A stretch of DNA of 13,903 nucleotides from Methanothrix sp. (GTDB lineage Archaea; Halobacteriota; Methanosarcinia; Methanotrichales; Methanotrichaceae). Below, one piece after another: positions 1-6,283 of this stretch (its first letter is position 1; each line of letters begins with the position of its first letter). Location: the NCBI GenBank assembly GCA_028688175.1, contig JAQTYS010000045.1, positions 1-13,903 of the forward strand, given 5' to 3'. The notes beneath the pieces were generated by a model. It worked only from the letters and a program-made list of their open reading frames with translations, was not told the origin of the DNA and searched no databases. The translations under genes and the position numbers were made by a program.

Positions 1-108
1 ATTGAATGCTTCGAACAGCCAGGCAAATCGCTGCGAGTGGGCGAAATGCTGGAAAAACAAAAACAATTGTACTACGATATGGGGCTGAATCCGCCTACCT
101 CGTTATGA
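1..108 (+). CDS. 3' end of an unidentified gene (partial)
   Basis: Reading frame 1 is open from the first base to a TGA at 106-108 and gives the last 35 residues of a protein that begins outside the window. The tail has a charged, probably helical stretch (VGEMLEKQKQLYYDMG) and ends NPPTSL. The amino-acid make-up is protein-like, but too little is visible to name a family. A competing 73-codon frame (6-227) overlaps it and carries a Cys-rich end (CCHCEDL, later VCC). Both cannot easily be real, and I favour frame 1 only because it needs no start codon in this window. No function is proposed. Confidence 0.4.
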   Translation: MECFEQPGKSLRVGEMLEKQKQLYYDMGLNPPTSL

Positions 109-350
109 GTGGGCGGGAATATAGGATTGATCCTGGCCATAAACCTGGCATGAGTTGCTGTCATTGTGAGGATCTGGAAGAAAGGCGACTAAGACGGGTT
201 TGCTGCCTGCTGAACTTAAAGCGATGATTATGATGAGGATAATATGCCTCTTGTGAACAGCCACTTGTCTCTTCGCGGCTTCGCGTGAAACCTAATCCTA
301 TTGGATCTTGCCCGATGCAGCGAAGTTAAAAAAACAGTGGCTGATCTCAG

Positions 351-896
351 CTATTTCTGATTCTTCAGTTGGATCATCGTCCCCACAATTTCGTCATTCT
401 CTGAACAGTTGACTGCGAAATTCAATCGGTCGGGATAAATGGAGAATAGAACCTGCGGGATATGGGCGTTGCAGTCATCCAATGCCATCTGCAGCTCGCG
501 ATACTCTCGATTGCTGATCAGAAGCTGATCGCGATAGGCTTCCTCCTGTTCGAGCGTCTCCAGCGGGCTCTTCTCGTCAATCATGCTGTCTGCAACCAGA
601 TCACACTGCCACTGCAATACAAGAGCTCGGTTCTCCCAGTAATATGTATCCGGCGGGATCAAATCCTGTAATATCAACAGATCCTCCAGGGGCACAAGCC
701 ACTGCATACCCTGCACTTCCTCCGGCAAATCTCCTTCGATGCTTATCAGCGAAGAGACATTGCCCGATGTCAGATTCAGGTCGCCCATGTCAAACGATAT
801 CTTAACCGGCGAACTATGCATGGCTTTGAGGGCGAAATAGAGCCGGCCGGGATTGAGTATTTCTACTGCCTTCTCATAAATTATATCGTCTTCCAT
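351..896 (-). CDS. Unknown 181-aa protein with a repeated P-x-R-L-x-F-A motif
   Basis: I do not recognise a family. The protein is soluble and acidic, with no signal peptide or membrane segment. Two similar short motifs sit near its ends: NPGRLYFAL (residues 15-23) and YPDRLNFAV (154-162). They suggest two related halves or a pseudo-symmetric fold. Between them lies a Leu-rich middle (about 60-105) and a Glu/Leu-rich helix-like stretch (about 112-140). The start ATG is at 896-894. On the minus strand AGAGTGAT directly abuts the ATG, too close for a normal ribosome site, while a TATA-like element lies about 25 nt upstream, so the transcript may be leaderless. It is transcribed away from the lamin-tail gene and has no operon partner inside the window. 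Confidence 0.75.
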   Translation of the reverse strand: MEDDIIYEKAVEILNPGRLYFALKAMHSSPVKISFDMGDLNLTSGNVSSLISIEGDLPEEVQGMQWLVPLEDLLILQDLIPPDTYYWENRALVLQWQCDLVADSMIDEKSPLETLEQEEAYRDQLLISNREYRELQMALDDCNAHIPQVLFSIYPDRLNFAVNCSENDEIVGTMIQLKNQK

Positions 897-917
897 ATCA
901 CTCTATTTGATGCAACT

Positions 918-925
918 GATATATG
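918..925 (-). promoter_or_regulatory. TATA-like element for the 351-896 gene
   Basis: The AT run GATATATG (+ strand 918-925) is centred about 25 nt upstream of the minus-strand ATG at 896. Archaeal TATA boxes sit about 26 nt before the transcription start, so transcription would begin at or next to the start codon. Predicted from spacing only. Confidence 0.35.
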
Positions 926-1021
926 CGTATGGCGCACCGGAGCTAGGACCCTGATAAGTGCAGTCTGCTCTTTGTGCCGGGCTTCTGCTCAATGTTCTTG
1001 CTTTCAGCATCTTTAACTCTT

Positions 1022-1037
1022 CCGAAAAATTTATATT
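1022..1037 (+). promoter_or_regulatory. BRE/TATA promoter of the lamin-tail gene
   Basis: A purine-rich BRE-like CCGAAAA (1022-1028) is followed by TTTATATT (1030-1037). A start about 26 nt downstream would fall near 1060, leaving a leader of about 44 nt that contains the GGAG ribosome-binding site before the ATG at 1104. This is one of the clearer archaeal promoters in the window. Confidence 0.55.
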
Positions 1038-1051
1038 ACTGAAGTTTGATC

Positions 1052-1066
1052 AGTATTAAAAATACT
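1052..1066 (+). promoter_or_regulatory. Palindrome at the predicted transcription start (possible operator)
   Basis: AGTATT and AATACT form a perfect 6-bp inverted repeat separated by AAA, centred at 1059. This coincides with the start site predicted from the TATA box at 1030-1037. The position would suit a repressor that blocks initiation, or it could form a weak hairpin at the mRNA 5' end. The function is inferred from position only. Confidence 0.3.
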
Positions 1067-1103
1067 AAACTGTATTGTATTGTGCAAATCTGGAGAAATA
1101 AAG

Positions 1104-1526
1104 ATGAATAACCGAATATTTGCAGGGGCGCTAATCTCCCTCGCCGTCCTATTTCTGGGGGCGGCACTGGTGCAGGGAGCAGAGAGCGGTATCGCCATAA
1201 CCAACGCCAATTTTGCGGCTCCAAGTCCCGAGAAAGAGAACCTGGATGAAGAATGGGTGGAGATATCCAATCTGGGGACTGCGGATGTGAGCCTCGCCGG
1301 CTGGACGCTGGAGGACGCACAGAATCACACCTACAAGTTCCCGGATTTTAGCCTGAAGGCCGGAGGCATCGCCAAGATTCGCACGGGAGCAGGAAATGAC
1401 ACATCTGTTGATCTCTTCTGGAACCGCAGCTCTTCCATCTGGAACAATGATGGCGATGTGGCTACCTTGAAGGATGCTTCCGGCAGTATTATCTCGCATT
1501 ATCCTGAGGAGGAAAAGGCAGCTTAA
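1104..1526 (+). CDS. Exported lamin-tail-domain (LTD) protein
   Basis: A 140-aa protein with an N-terminal signal peptide: MNNR, then a hydrophobic core of about residues 5-24 with a likely cleavage after VQG-A. The rest is one lamin-tail domain, an Ig-like beta fold found in many secreted prokaryotic proteins. Visible landmarks are EEWVEISNLG (49-58), LAGWTLED (64-71), a central YKFPDFSLKAG and WNNDGDVATL (113-122). It probably acts on the cell surface, perhaps in binding or adhesion; no catalytic residues are visible. An in-frame ATG at 1080 would add eight residues, but GGAG at 1092-1095 fits the ATG at 1104 and gives a normal signal peptide. Several NxS/T sequons are present (NHT, NDT, NRS). 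It appears monocistronic. Confidence 0.85.
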   Translation: MNNRIFAGALISLAVLFLGAALVQGAESGIAITNANFAAPSPEKENLDEEWVEISNLGTADVSLAGWTLEDAQNHTYKFPDFSLKAGGIAKIRTGAGNDTSVDLFWNRSSSIWNNDGDVATLKDASGSIISHYPEEEKAA

Positions 1527-1531
1527 TATCA

Positions 1532-1577
1532 GTTTTCTTTTTTTGCATCAATTTTTTGCGGGATCTTCCTTTTTACA
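1532..1577 (+). terminator. T-rich archaeal terminator after the LTD gene
   Basis: Three T runs (about 1534-1545, 1551-1556 and 1570-1575) follow the LTD stop codon at 1524-1526 without a strong stem-loop. Archaeal RNA polymerase commonly terminates at oligo-T tracts on the non-template strand. Confidence 0.55.
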
Positions 1578-1686
1578 CCTGCCTTAATATCATCAAATCG
1601 TAACTCGCTGTATTTTATCCAGTCGTGGCCGGTGAGCGCAAGTGAGAAATGCCATTTCAGCCCTATTATTATGCGGTGTATTTGAG

Positions 1687-2388
1687 ATGAATCTTGAAGA
1701 GATGTCGGATATATTGAAGTCCTCCTTAGGAATTCGCGACAATATCGTGGGCGTAAGACTGTTTAAGAGCGAAGCGGAAATTCCCAAGGATCTCGAATCA
1801 GTGGAGAGGCCTTTCCACTACTGCTCCATGATCCAGGGAGCGAGGAATGAGGGAAAGAGCTTCCTAGCCCGGGCCGACTATCACGCCTGCAAAGGAGGTG
1901 CCTCGGGCCTGGGGCTGGTTCAGTGCCCGGAGAACATTGCTTCCGGAACTTTGTACTTTGACAAGCTGCATAAGTGCGAGACCAAGGATGTAGGCAGCAG
2001 CATCGCCGCCAATATGCCGCGCCTTCTTCCCGGCAGCACAGTTGCCACTTACGTAGCTCCTCTGGACAAGATGGTCATGAATCCGGATGTGGTGATATTT
2101 GTAGGCAATCCGCTTAGCGCCCGTAGAATTGTGCAGGCGGTCAGGTTCAAAGAGGGAGGAAGGGCCAGCTTCAACACCGCAGGAATCCAGTCCTTCTGCG
2201 TCGACGCGACCGCTTCGCCCTACCTCAAAGGAGAGGTGAACGTCTCTTTTGGCTGTGATGGATCAGCGAAAAACTCCGGCCTGGAGGATGAGGCTGTCGT
2301 GGTGGGCATTCCCTTCGCGATGATGGAAGACATCTGCACCGTTCTCAAGACGCATTACGAGGGCTGGGATAAGTTCATGAGAAGCTGA
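1687..2388 (+). CDS. DUF169 family protein
   Basis: A 233-aa cytosolic protein of the DUF169 family, conserved in methanogens and some bacteria and without an established biochemical role. The start chosen is ATG 1687 (MNLEEMSDILKSSLGI), because family members begin with this helix and continue into VGVRLFKSEAEIP. An in-frame ATG at 1642 would add a hydrophobic 15-residue extension that looks like untranslated leader. Conserved-looking features are Cys46, the stretch DYHACKGGASGLGL (64-77) and Cys80, followed by a beta-alpha region DVVIFVGNPLSARRIVQA (134-151). Cysteines at 46, 68, 80, 97, 171, 190 and 217 raise the possibility of metal or Fe-S binding, which is speculative. It is followed after 14 nt by a universal stress protein, so the two form an operon. 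Confidence 0.85.
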   Translation: MNLEEMSDILKSSLGIRDNIVGVRLFKSEAEIPKDLESVERPFHYCSMIQGARNEGKSFLARADYHACKGGASGLGLVQCPENIASGTLYFDKLHKCETKDVGSSIAANMPRLLPGSTVATYVAPLDKMVMNPDVVIFVGNPLSARRIVQAVRFKEGGRASFNTAGIQSFCVDATASPYLKGEVNVSFGCDGSAKNSGLEDEAVVVGIPFAMMEDICTVLKTHYEGWDKFMRS

Positions 2389-2402
2389 AGAGGGAACTGA
2401 TC

Positions 2403-2855
2403 ATGTTTGAAAGGATCTTGATCGCGACCGACGGCTCCAAACACAGCGAGCGGGCCGCAGAAGCGGGAATAGAGATGGCCAAGCTTTACGGCTCAGCCGT
2501 TACAGCTCTTTTTGTGGTGGATATCGGCAAGGAGTATGGCCCACTGGGGGATCTGGTCTCAAAGGTTGCCGACGACCTGGTTGCAGGCATAAGACGCAAT
2601 TTGCAGGAACAGGGCGATAAGGCCACAAAAAGGGTAGAAGTGATGGCAGAGATGGCTGGCATTGCCGTAACCCGAAAGACGGTGGAAGGCTATCCAGCCG
2701 AAGACATCATCCGTGTCGCCAAAGAAGGCGATATGAACCTCATCGTCATGGGTGGAATAGGAGCCACTGGCCTGGAAGGTTTCCTCCTGGGCAGTGTAGC
2801 CGATAAGGTGGTCCGCAGTAGCCATATTCCTGTTCTTGTGGTGAGAAAAGAGTAG
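2403..2855 (+). CDS. Universal stress protein (UspA family), copy 1
   Basis: A 150-aa single-domain Usp protein, the normal family length. The N-terminal FERILIATDGS carries the conserved Asp10 of the adenine-binding strand. The C-terminal phosphate loop is complete: G117-x2-G120-x9-G130-S131 in MGGIGATGLEGFLLGS, so it should bind ATP or AMP like MJ0577. The tail VVRSSHIPVLVV is typical of the family. Usp dimers act as nucleotide-dependent stress or regulatory proteins; the specific target is unknown. The AGAGGG after the DUF169 stop codon lies about 10 nt before the ATG and is the likely ribosome-binding site. The gene ends only 37 nt from the stop of the convergent RIB7-like gene. A paralog lies at 4720-5151. 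Confidence 0.93.
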   Translation: MFERILIATDGSKHSERAAEAGIEMAKLYGSAVTALFVVDIGKEYGPLGDLVSKVADDLVAGIRRNLQEQGDKATKRVEVMAEMAGIAVTRKTVEGYPAEDIIRVAKEGDMNLIVMGGIGATGLEGFLLGSVADKVVRSSHIPVLVVRKE

Positions 2856-2892
2856 ACGCCGTCGGGCACATCATCCCAAGATCAGATAATCG

Positions 2893-3570
2893 TCAGGAGG
2901 GCTTGCTTGGCACTCTCCACTTGAGGAGCACTCCATCGTCCAGCCGCTGCACGCTGCTCAGGATCAGCCTGGGAAAGTGCTCTTTAAATCCCGGCCCGTC
3001 TACCAGGGTGGGTGCCTTCTCTCCGCCGATGATCATCGCACCCATATAGACATAAAGCTCATCCACCAGGCCGAGATTGAGAAGCGACCCGTTGAGCGTA
3101 GCTCCTCCTTCCACCATGAGACGCTTAACGCCCCGATCGAAAAGCTGGGAGAACAGCTCTGCAAGATCGACCCTCTCTTTTCCGCATACTATTATCTCAG
3201 ACCTGGTAGAGGAAAGTCCATCCAGTCGTTCCTGTGGTGCAGAGCTGGTGACGGCAACGATGCATCCCGGTCCCAATACCTTTGCCGAAAGAGGCGTTCT
3301 TGCCAGGCTATCGGCAATAATGCGAAGCGGTTCCTCCTGCCGTCCTTTCTTCAGTCTAACCTGGCGAGAGCTTTGCGACTTCACTCTCAGGCTGGGATCG
3401 TCTGCCAGCACCGTTCCCACCCCTACCATGATAGCGTCGCTCTCCGCTCGGAGAAGATCGACTCTGGCCTTATCTTCCTGACCGGAGATTCTCACCTGGC
3501 AGCGCTCAAAGGAGCTGATCTTGCCGTCTGCGCTCATGGCGCTATTGATGAATACGAAGGGCCTGGTCAT
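2893..3570 (-). CDS. RIB7-type 2,5-diamino-6-ribosylaminopyrimidinone 5'-phosphate reductase
   Basis: A 225-aa enzyme of the RibD C-terminal/dihydrofolate-reductase-like fold. It would reduce 2,5-diamino-6-ribosylamino-4(3H)-pyrimidinone 5'-phosphate with NAD(P)H to the ribitylamino compound. In archaea and fungi this step precedes deamination and feeds riboflavin, and in methanogens also coenzyme F420. Visible motifs are NSAMSADGK (9-17), the nucleotide-binding segment AIMVGVGTVLADDPSLR (46-62) and MVEGGATLNGSLLN (152-165). The length matches stand-alone archaeal enzymes, and there is no deaminase domain as in bacterial RibD. A purine-rich AAGGCGGCGAT precedes the ATG at 3570-3568. It is divergent from the amidohydrolase gene, with 84 nt between the start codons. 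Confidence 0.9.
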   Translation of the reverse strand: MTRPFVFINSAMSADGKISSFERCQVRISGQEDKARVDLLRAESDAIMVGVGTVLADDPSLRVKSQSSRQVRLKKGRQEEPLRIIADSLARTPLSAKVLGPGCIVAVTSSAPQERLDGLSSTRSEIIVCGKERVDLAELFSQLFDRGVKRLMVEGGATLNGSLLNLGLVDELYVYMGAMIIGGEKAPTLVDGPGFKEHFPRLILSSVQRLDDGVLLKWRVPSKPS

Positions 3571-3608
3571 AATATCGCCGCCTTTTGTCTAGCGTGCCTT
3601 GGCAAGAG

Positions 3609-3644
3609 TTAGGCAAAAAGGAGCTAAATAGATTGCCTGCCTAA
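3609..3644. promoter_or_regulatory. Inverted repeat TTAGGCA/TGCCTAA in the divergent promoter region
   Basis: TTAGGCA (3609-3615) and TGCCTAA (3638-3644) are a perfect 7-bp inverted repeat with a 22-nt spacer. Between the arms lies CTAAATA (3624-3630), a possible TATA box about 28 nt before the amidohydrolase ATG. A flanking TTGGCAAGAG resembles the left arm. The arrangement could be an operator for one or both divergent genes; the function is inferred from position. Confidence 0.3.
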
Positions 3645-3654
3645 TTTTCGGGAT

Positions 3655-4710
3655 ATGCCAAAAGCACGAGAGATCCTGCTGCAGGGAACCATAATCTATG
3701 GCGATGATTTCACACCACTGGATGGCTATATCTGCATTCGGGGCGGCATCATCCGGGAGTTTGGCTCAGAGCATGTGGATGCCGACTATGAGGGCATCGT
3801 CTGCCCGCGCTTCGTGAATGCACATGTCCACGTGGGCGACTCTGCCTTCAAGGATCCGCCCTTTTTGCCGCTTTCCAAGCTGGTGGGTCCAGATGGATTA
3901 AAGGCACGAAATCTGGCTCAAATGCCGCATGCCGTTCTGCTGGAAGGTATGAGAAGAAGCCTGCAACTGATGGCTGCGTCTGGCACCTGTGCGTTTGCTG
4001 ATTTCAGGGAAGGCGGAGCAGAGGGTGTGAGCATGCTGCAAGAGGCTGTGCTCGGTCTGCCCCTAATTGCCAGAGTCCTGGGACGGCCTGGTACAGGCCA
4101 GATAAATATCCCGGATAGTTGCTGGGGCCTGGGAATAAGCAGCACTCGGGACCATGATCCTGATCATATTCGAGCGACAGTGGCGGCAGCCAGACAAAGG
4201 AGCATGGCGGTGGGCGTGCACGCCGGCGAAGCCGGCAACGATGATATTGGCGCAGCTCTTGCCCTCCATCCGGATTTCCTGGTGCATATGAATAGGGCAG
4301 AAGAGGCGGATCTGAGGGATGTGGCCCAGGCCGGCATTCCCATCGTCGTCTGTCCCAGGTCAAATCTGGTTACCGGTGTGGGTCTGCCCAATGTGAAAAG
4401 AATGTTAGAGCTGGGCATCACCATTGCCGTGGGAACGGATAACGTTATGATGAACTCGCCAGACGTCTTCGAGGAGATGCATTTTATCAGTAAGGCTCTG
4501 CTGCATGACGATAGACAGGTATTTAAGATGTGCACGCTAAATGGTGCTAAAATGACTGGGCTTGATCAGAGGCTGGGGTCCATTCGAGAAGGAAAAGAGG
4601 CGAAAGTTATGGTAATTGATAAAAAATCAGATAATATGTGGGGAGCAATGGCGCCTCTTTCCAGCATTGTGAGAAGGGCAGTACGATCTGACATAATAGC
4701 TATCTTTTAG
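3655..4710 (+). CDS. Amidohydrolase, cytosine/adenosine deaminase-like (TRZ/ATZ type)
   Basis: A 351-aa metal-dependent hydrolase of the amidohydrolase superfamily, with an N-terminal beta-sandwich piece (1-50) leading into a TIM barrel. Metal and catalytic residues are present in the expected order: H57-x-H59 (NAHVHVGD), H189 with E192 (GVHAGE), H211 (LVHMN) and D262 (GTDN). The block CPRSNLVTGVGLPNV (233-247) is characteristic of the nucleobase/nucleoside deaminase-like branch (cytosine, guanine, SAH/MTA and s-triazine deaminases). Deamination or hydrolysis of a purine- or pyrimidine-like substrate is likely, but the exact substrate cannot be read from sequence. It is somewhat shorter than typical MTA/SAH deaminases. 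ATG 3655 is the only standard start after the in-frame stop at 3625. No Shine-Dalgarno sits at a normal distance. A Usp gene follows after 9 nt. Confidence 0.85.
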   Translation: MPKAREILLQGTIIYGDDFTPLDGYICIRGGIIREFGSEHVDADYEGIVCPRFVNAHVHVGDSAFKDPPFLPLSKLVGPDGLKARNLAQMPHAVLLEGMRRSLQLMAASGTCAFADFREGGAEGVSMLQEAVLGLPLIARVLGRPGTGQINIPDSCWGLGISSTRDHDPDHIRATVAAARQRSMAVGVHAGEAGNDDIGAALALHPDFLVHMNRAEEADLRDVAQAGIPIVVCPRSNLVTGVGLPNVKRMLELGITIAVGTDNVMMNSPDVFEEMHFISKALLHDDRQVFKMCTLNGAKMTGLDQRLGSIREGKEAKVMVIDKKSDNMWGAMAPLSSIVRRAVRSDIIAIF

Positions 4711-4719
4711 AGGTAAATC

Positions 4720-5151
4720 ATGTTTAAGAAGATTCTTGTTGCAACCGACGGATCAGAGCACGGACTAAGAGCTGCCAAAGTGGCTTTAGAGCTGGGGAAG
4801 ATATCTGGTGGAAAGGTTACTGCAATATACGTGGCCGACACCAACCGGACGAGTCATCTGCCGGACGATATGTTGCTGTTCAGTATTCGGGAGCTTCTGC
4901 TCAAGGAAGGAAATGAGGCCTTGAAACATGTGGAGACTCAGGCTAAGCATATGGGCGTTGCCTATGAGGGCGTTGTGGTTGAGGGAAATCCCGGCAGCGA
5001 GATCGTAAGCTATGCTCAGTCGGAAGGCATGGATATTGTCATCATGGGTGCGGTGGGGCGAACCGGCCTTGATAAGTTCCTGCTCGGCAGTGTTGCAGAA
5101 AAGGTGGTAAGAAGCTCCAAGATTCCAGTACTGACCATTCCGAGGGAGTAG
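4720..5151 (+). CDS. Universal stress protein (UspA family), copy 2
   Basis: A 143-aa single-domain Usp protein, clearly paralogous to the one at 2403-2855. It shares the start pattern MF-[EK]-[RK]-IL-[IV]-ATDGS, and the end VVRSS-[HK]-IPVL. The ATP-binding loop is intact, G110-x2-G113-x9-G123-S124 (MGAVGRTGLDKFLLGS), and Asp10 is present. AGGT lies right after the amidohydrolase stop codon and 5 nt before the ATG. It is the middle gene of an operon: 9 nt after the amidohydrolase and 2 nt before the CBS protein. Usp next to CBS domains is a recurrent pairing, since both bind adenine nucleotides, so a nucleotide- or energy-sensing role is likely but inferred. Confidence 0.93.
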   Translation: MFKKILVATDGSEHGLRAAKVALELGKISGGKVTAIYVADTNRTSHLPDDMLLFSIRELLLKEGNEALKHVETQAKHMGVAYEGVVVEGNPGSEIVSYAQSEGMDIVIMGAVGRTGLDKFLLGSVAEKVVRSSKIPVLTIPRE

Positions 5152-5153
5152 AC

Positions 5154-6014
5154 TTGAGCATTCTCGTCAGGGATGTAATGGTCCGGGATGTGGCTTCGGT
5201 CACTATCCCCGGAAGCAGGGATGATGTTCTGAAGACGCTGCAGGACAACAGGGTCTCAGGCGTTCCGGTAATAAAGAAGGATGAGGTCGTGGGCATGATA
5301 ACCAGGACCGATCTGCTCCGCAATCGCGATGAGGACCAGACCGCTCTGCTCATGTCTCGTGATCCGGTGATGATAAGCCCTGACAAGAGCATAGTCGAGG
5401 CTTCACGGCTGCTGATCAAGCACGATATCCGGCGGCTTCCCGTGGTAGAGGGCAAAAAGCTGGTGGGCATCATCACCATTGCCGATATTGTGCGGGTGGC
5501 CGCCGATCTGGGAATAAAGGAGAGCATCGAACCCTATTTAGAGAAGGAGACTGTGGTTCTCTGGAGCGAGATGCCCCTGGCGGTAGCCGGATCGATTATG
5601 GAGTTTGCCGCTGTGGAGGCCTGCCCGGTCATTGATACCAGCCTCAAGCTGGTGGGCATGATCTCGGACCGCGATCTCATTAAGACCAGTGTTATCGAGG
5701 ATACTGTTGAGAAGACGGACATGTCTGCCAATGACGGAGAGGACACCTGGATGTGGGACCGGGTGATGCAGACCATCAGCAAATATTACACCGTCTCACG
5801 GATCAAGCTGAAAAATATACTTGTCTCCGAGGCAATGGTTCCACCTATCACTGCCTATAAAAAAGATGAGGTCGGAAAATGCGCGGCTGCAATGCACAAG
5901 AATAGAATAGACCAGATGCCTGTGGTCACATCCAGCGGAAAGCTGATGGGTATGCTAAAAGATAAGGATATCGTGATGGCGCTGGTGGATTATAGCAAGA
6001 GTGTAGCTGCATAA
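5154..6014 (+). CDS. Four-CBS-domain protein (two Bateman modules), TTG start
   Basis: A 286-aa protein made almost entirely of CBS domains, which bind AMP, ATP, SAM or related ligands. CBS1 is about 6-55 (VSGVPVIKKDEVVGMITRTD), CBS2 about 67-116 (RRLPVVEGKKLVGIITIAD), CBS3 about 132-178 (ACPVIDTSLKLVGMISDRD) and CBS4 about 221-276 (IDQMPVVTSSGKLMGMLKD). No effector domain is attached, so it probably senses ligand and acts on a partner protein. An acidic linker (about 182-198) separates CBS3 from CBS4. The start is TTG at 5154, supported by GAGGGAG at 5142-5148 inside the end of the Usp gene, only 2 nt after its stop. Co-translation with the Usp gene is likely. Confidence 0.9.
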   Translation: MSILVRDVMVRDVASVTIPGSRDDVLKTLQDNRVSGVPVIKKDEVVGMITRTDLLRNRDEDQTALLMSRDPVMISPDKSIVEASRLLIKHDIRRLPVVEGKKLVGIITIADIVRVAADLGIKESIEPYLEKETVVLWSEMPLAVAGSIMEFAAVEACPVIDTSLKLVGMISDRDLIKTSVIEDTVEKTDMSANDGEDTWMWDRVMQTISKYYTVSRIKLKNILVSEAMVPPITAYKKDEVGKCAAAMHKNRIDQMPVVTSSGKLMGMLKDKDIVMALVDYSKSVAA

Positions 6015-6155
6015 TCAGGGGCTTAGGCCTTTATTTACCTATTCTGAAAATTTTTGGCAATTATCACACGACAGTTTAAATTTGATGTCATCTGGAAATG
6101 TATAAATTATCTAAAATACTTGCTGATCTTCTGCGATATTCATCCTTTTATTTAA

Positions 6156-6167
6156 CGCGATATCGCG
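6156..6167. promoter_or_regulatory. Perfect 12-bp palindrome CGCGATATCGCG
   Basis: CGCGATATCGCG reads identically on both strands and is GC-capped within an AT-rich spacer. It lies about 117 nt before the TPR start. It could be a protein-binding site or chance; no second copy was noticed in this window. Confidence 0.25.
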
Positions 6168-6250
6168 CAAGTCCCCAAAAAAACGACAATTACGAATGGC
6201 ATTAGTCTCAATAAATTACATATAGATATTATATATTACTATTTGAATCG

Positions 6251-6259
6251 ATATATTTA
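6251..6259 (+). promoter_or_regulatory. TATA-like element for the TPR gene
   Basis: ATATATTTA is centred about 28 nt before the ATG at 6284, preceded by CGAT/GAATCG sequence. A start at this distance would make a leaderless or nearly leaderless transcript. The area holds other AT-only candidates, so the exact box is uncertain. Confidence 0.4.
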
Positions 6260-6283
6260 TAAGTTGAAGATAATGGTTGATAT

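Larger units (their letters stand above)
6015..6283. other. AT-rich intergenic region before the TPR gene
   Basis: No gene is supported in these 269 bases. There is a run of T near 6050-6055, possibly ending the CBS operon, a 12-bp perfect palindrome (6156-6167) and a dense stretch of AT-only sequence (about 6210-6262) upstream of the TPR start. Base composition falls sharply here relative to the genes on the left. Confidence 0.6.

Noticed and set aside
816..1016. Plus-strand 66-codon frame upstream of the LTD gene
   Set aside because: It overlaps the start of the minus-strand gene and its promoter, with no ribosome-binding site and no recognisable sequence.
2856..2892. Bidirectional terminator between the convergent Usp and RIB7-type genes
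   Set aside because: The 37-nt spacer has neither a T run nor a stable stem; only a weak GGG/CCC pairing was seen.
2977..3612. Long plus-strand frames (2977-3612 and 3077-3481) opposite the RIB7-type gene
   Set aside because: The minus-strand protein has clear family motifs; the plus-strand translations look random.
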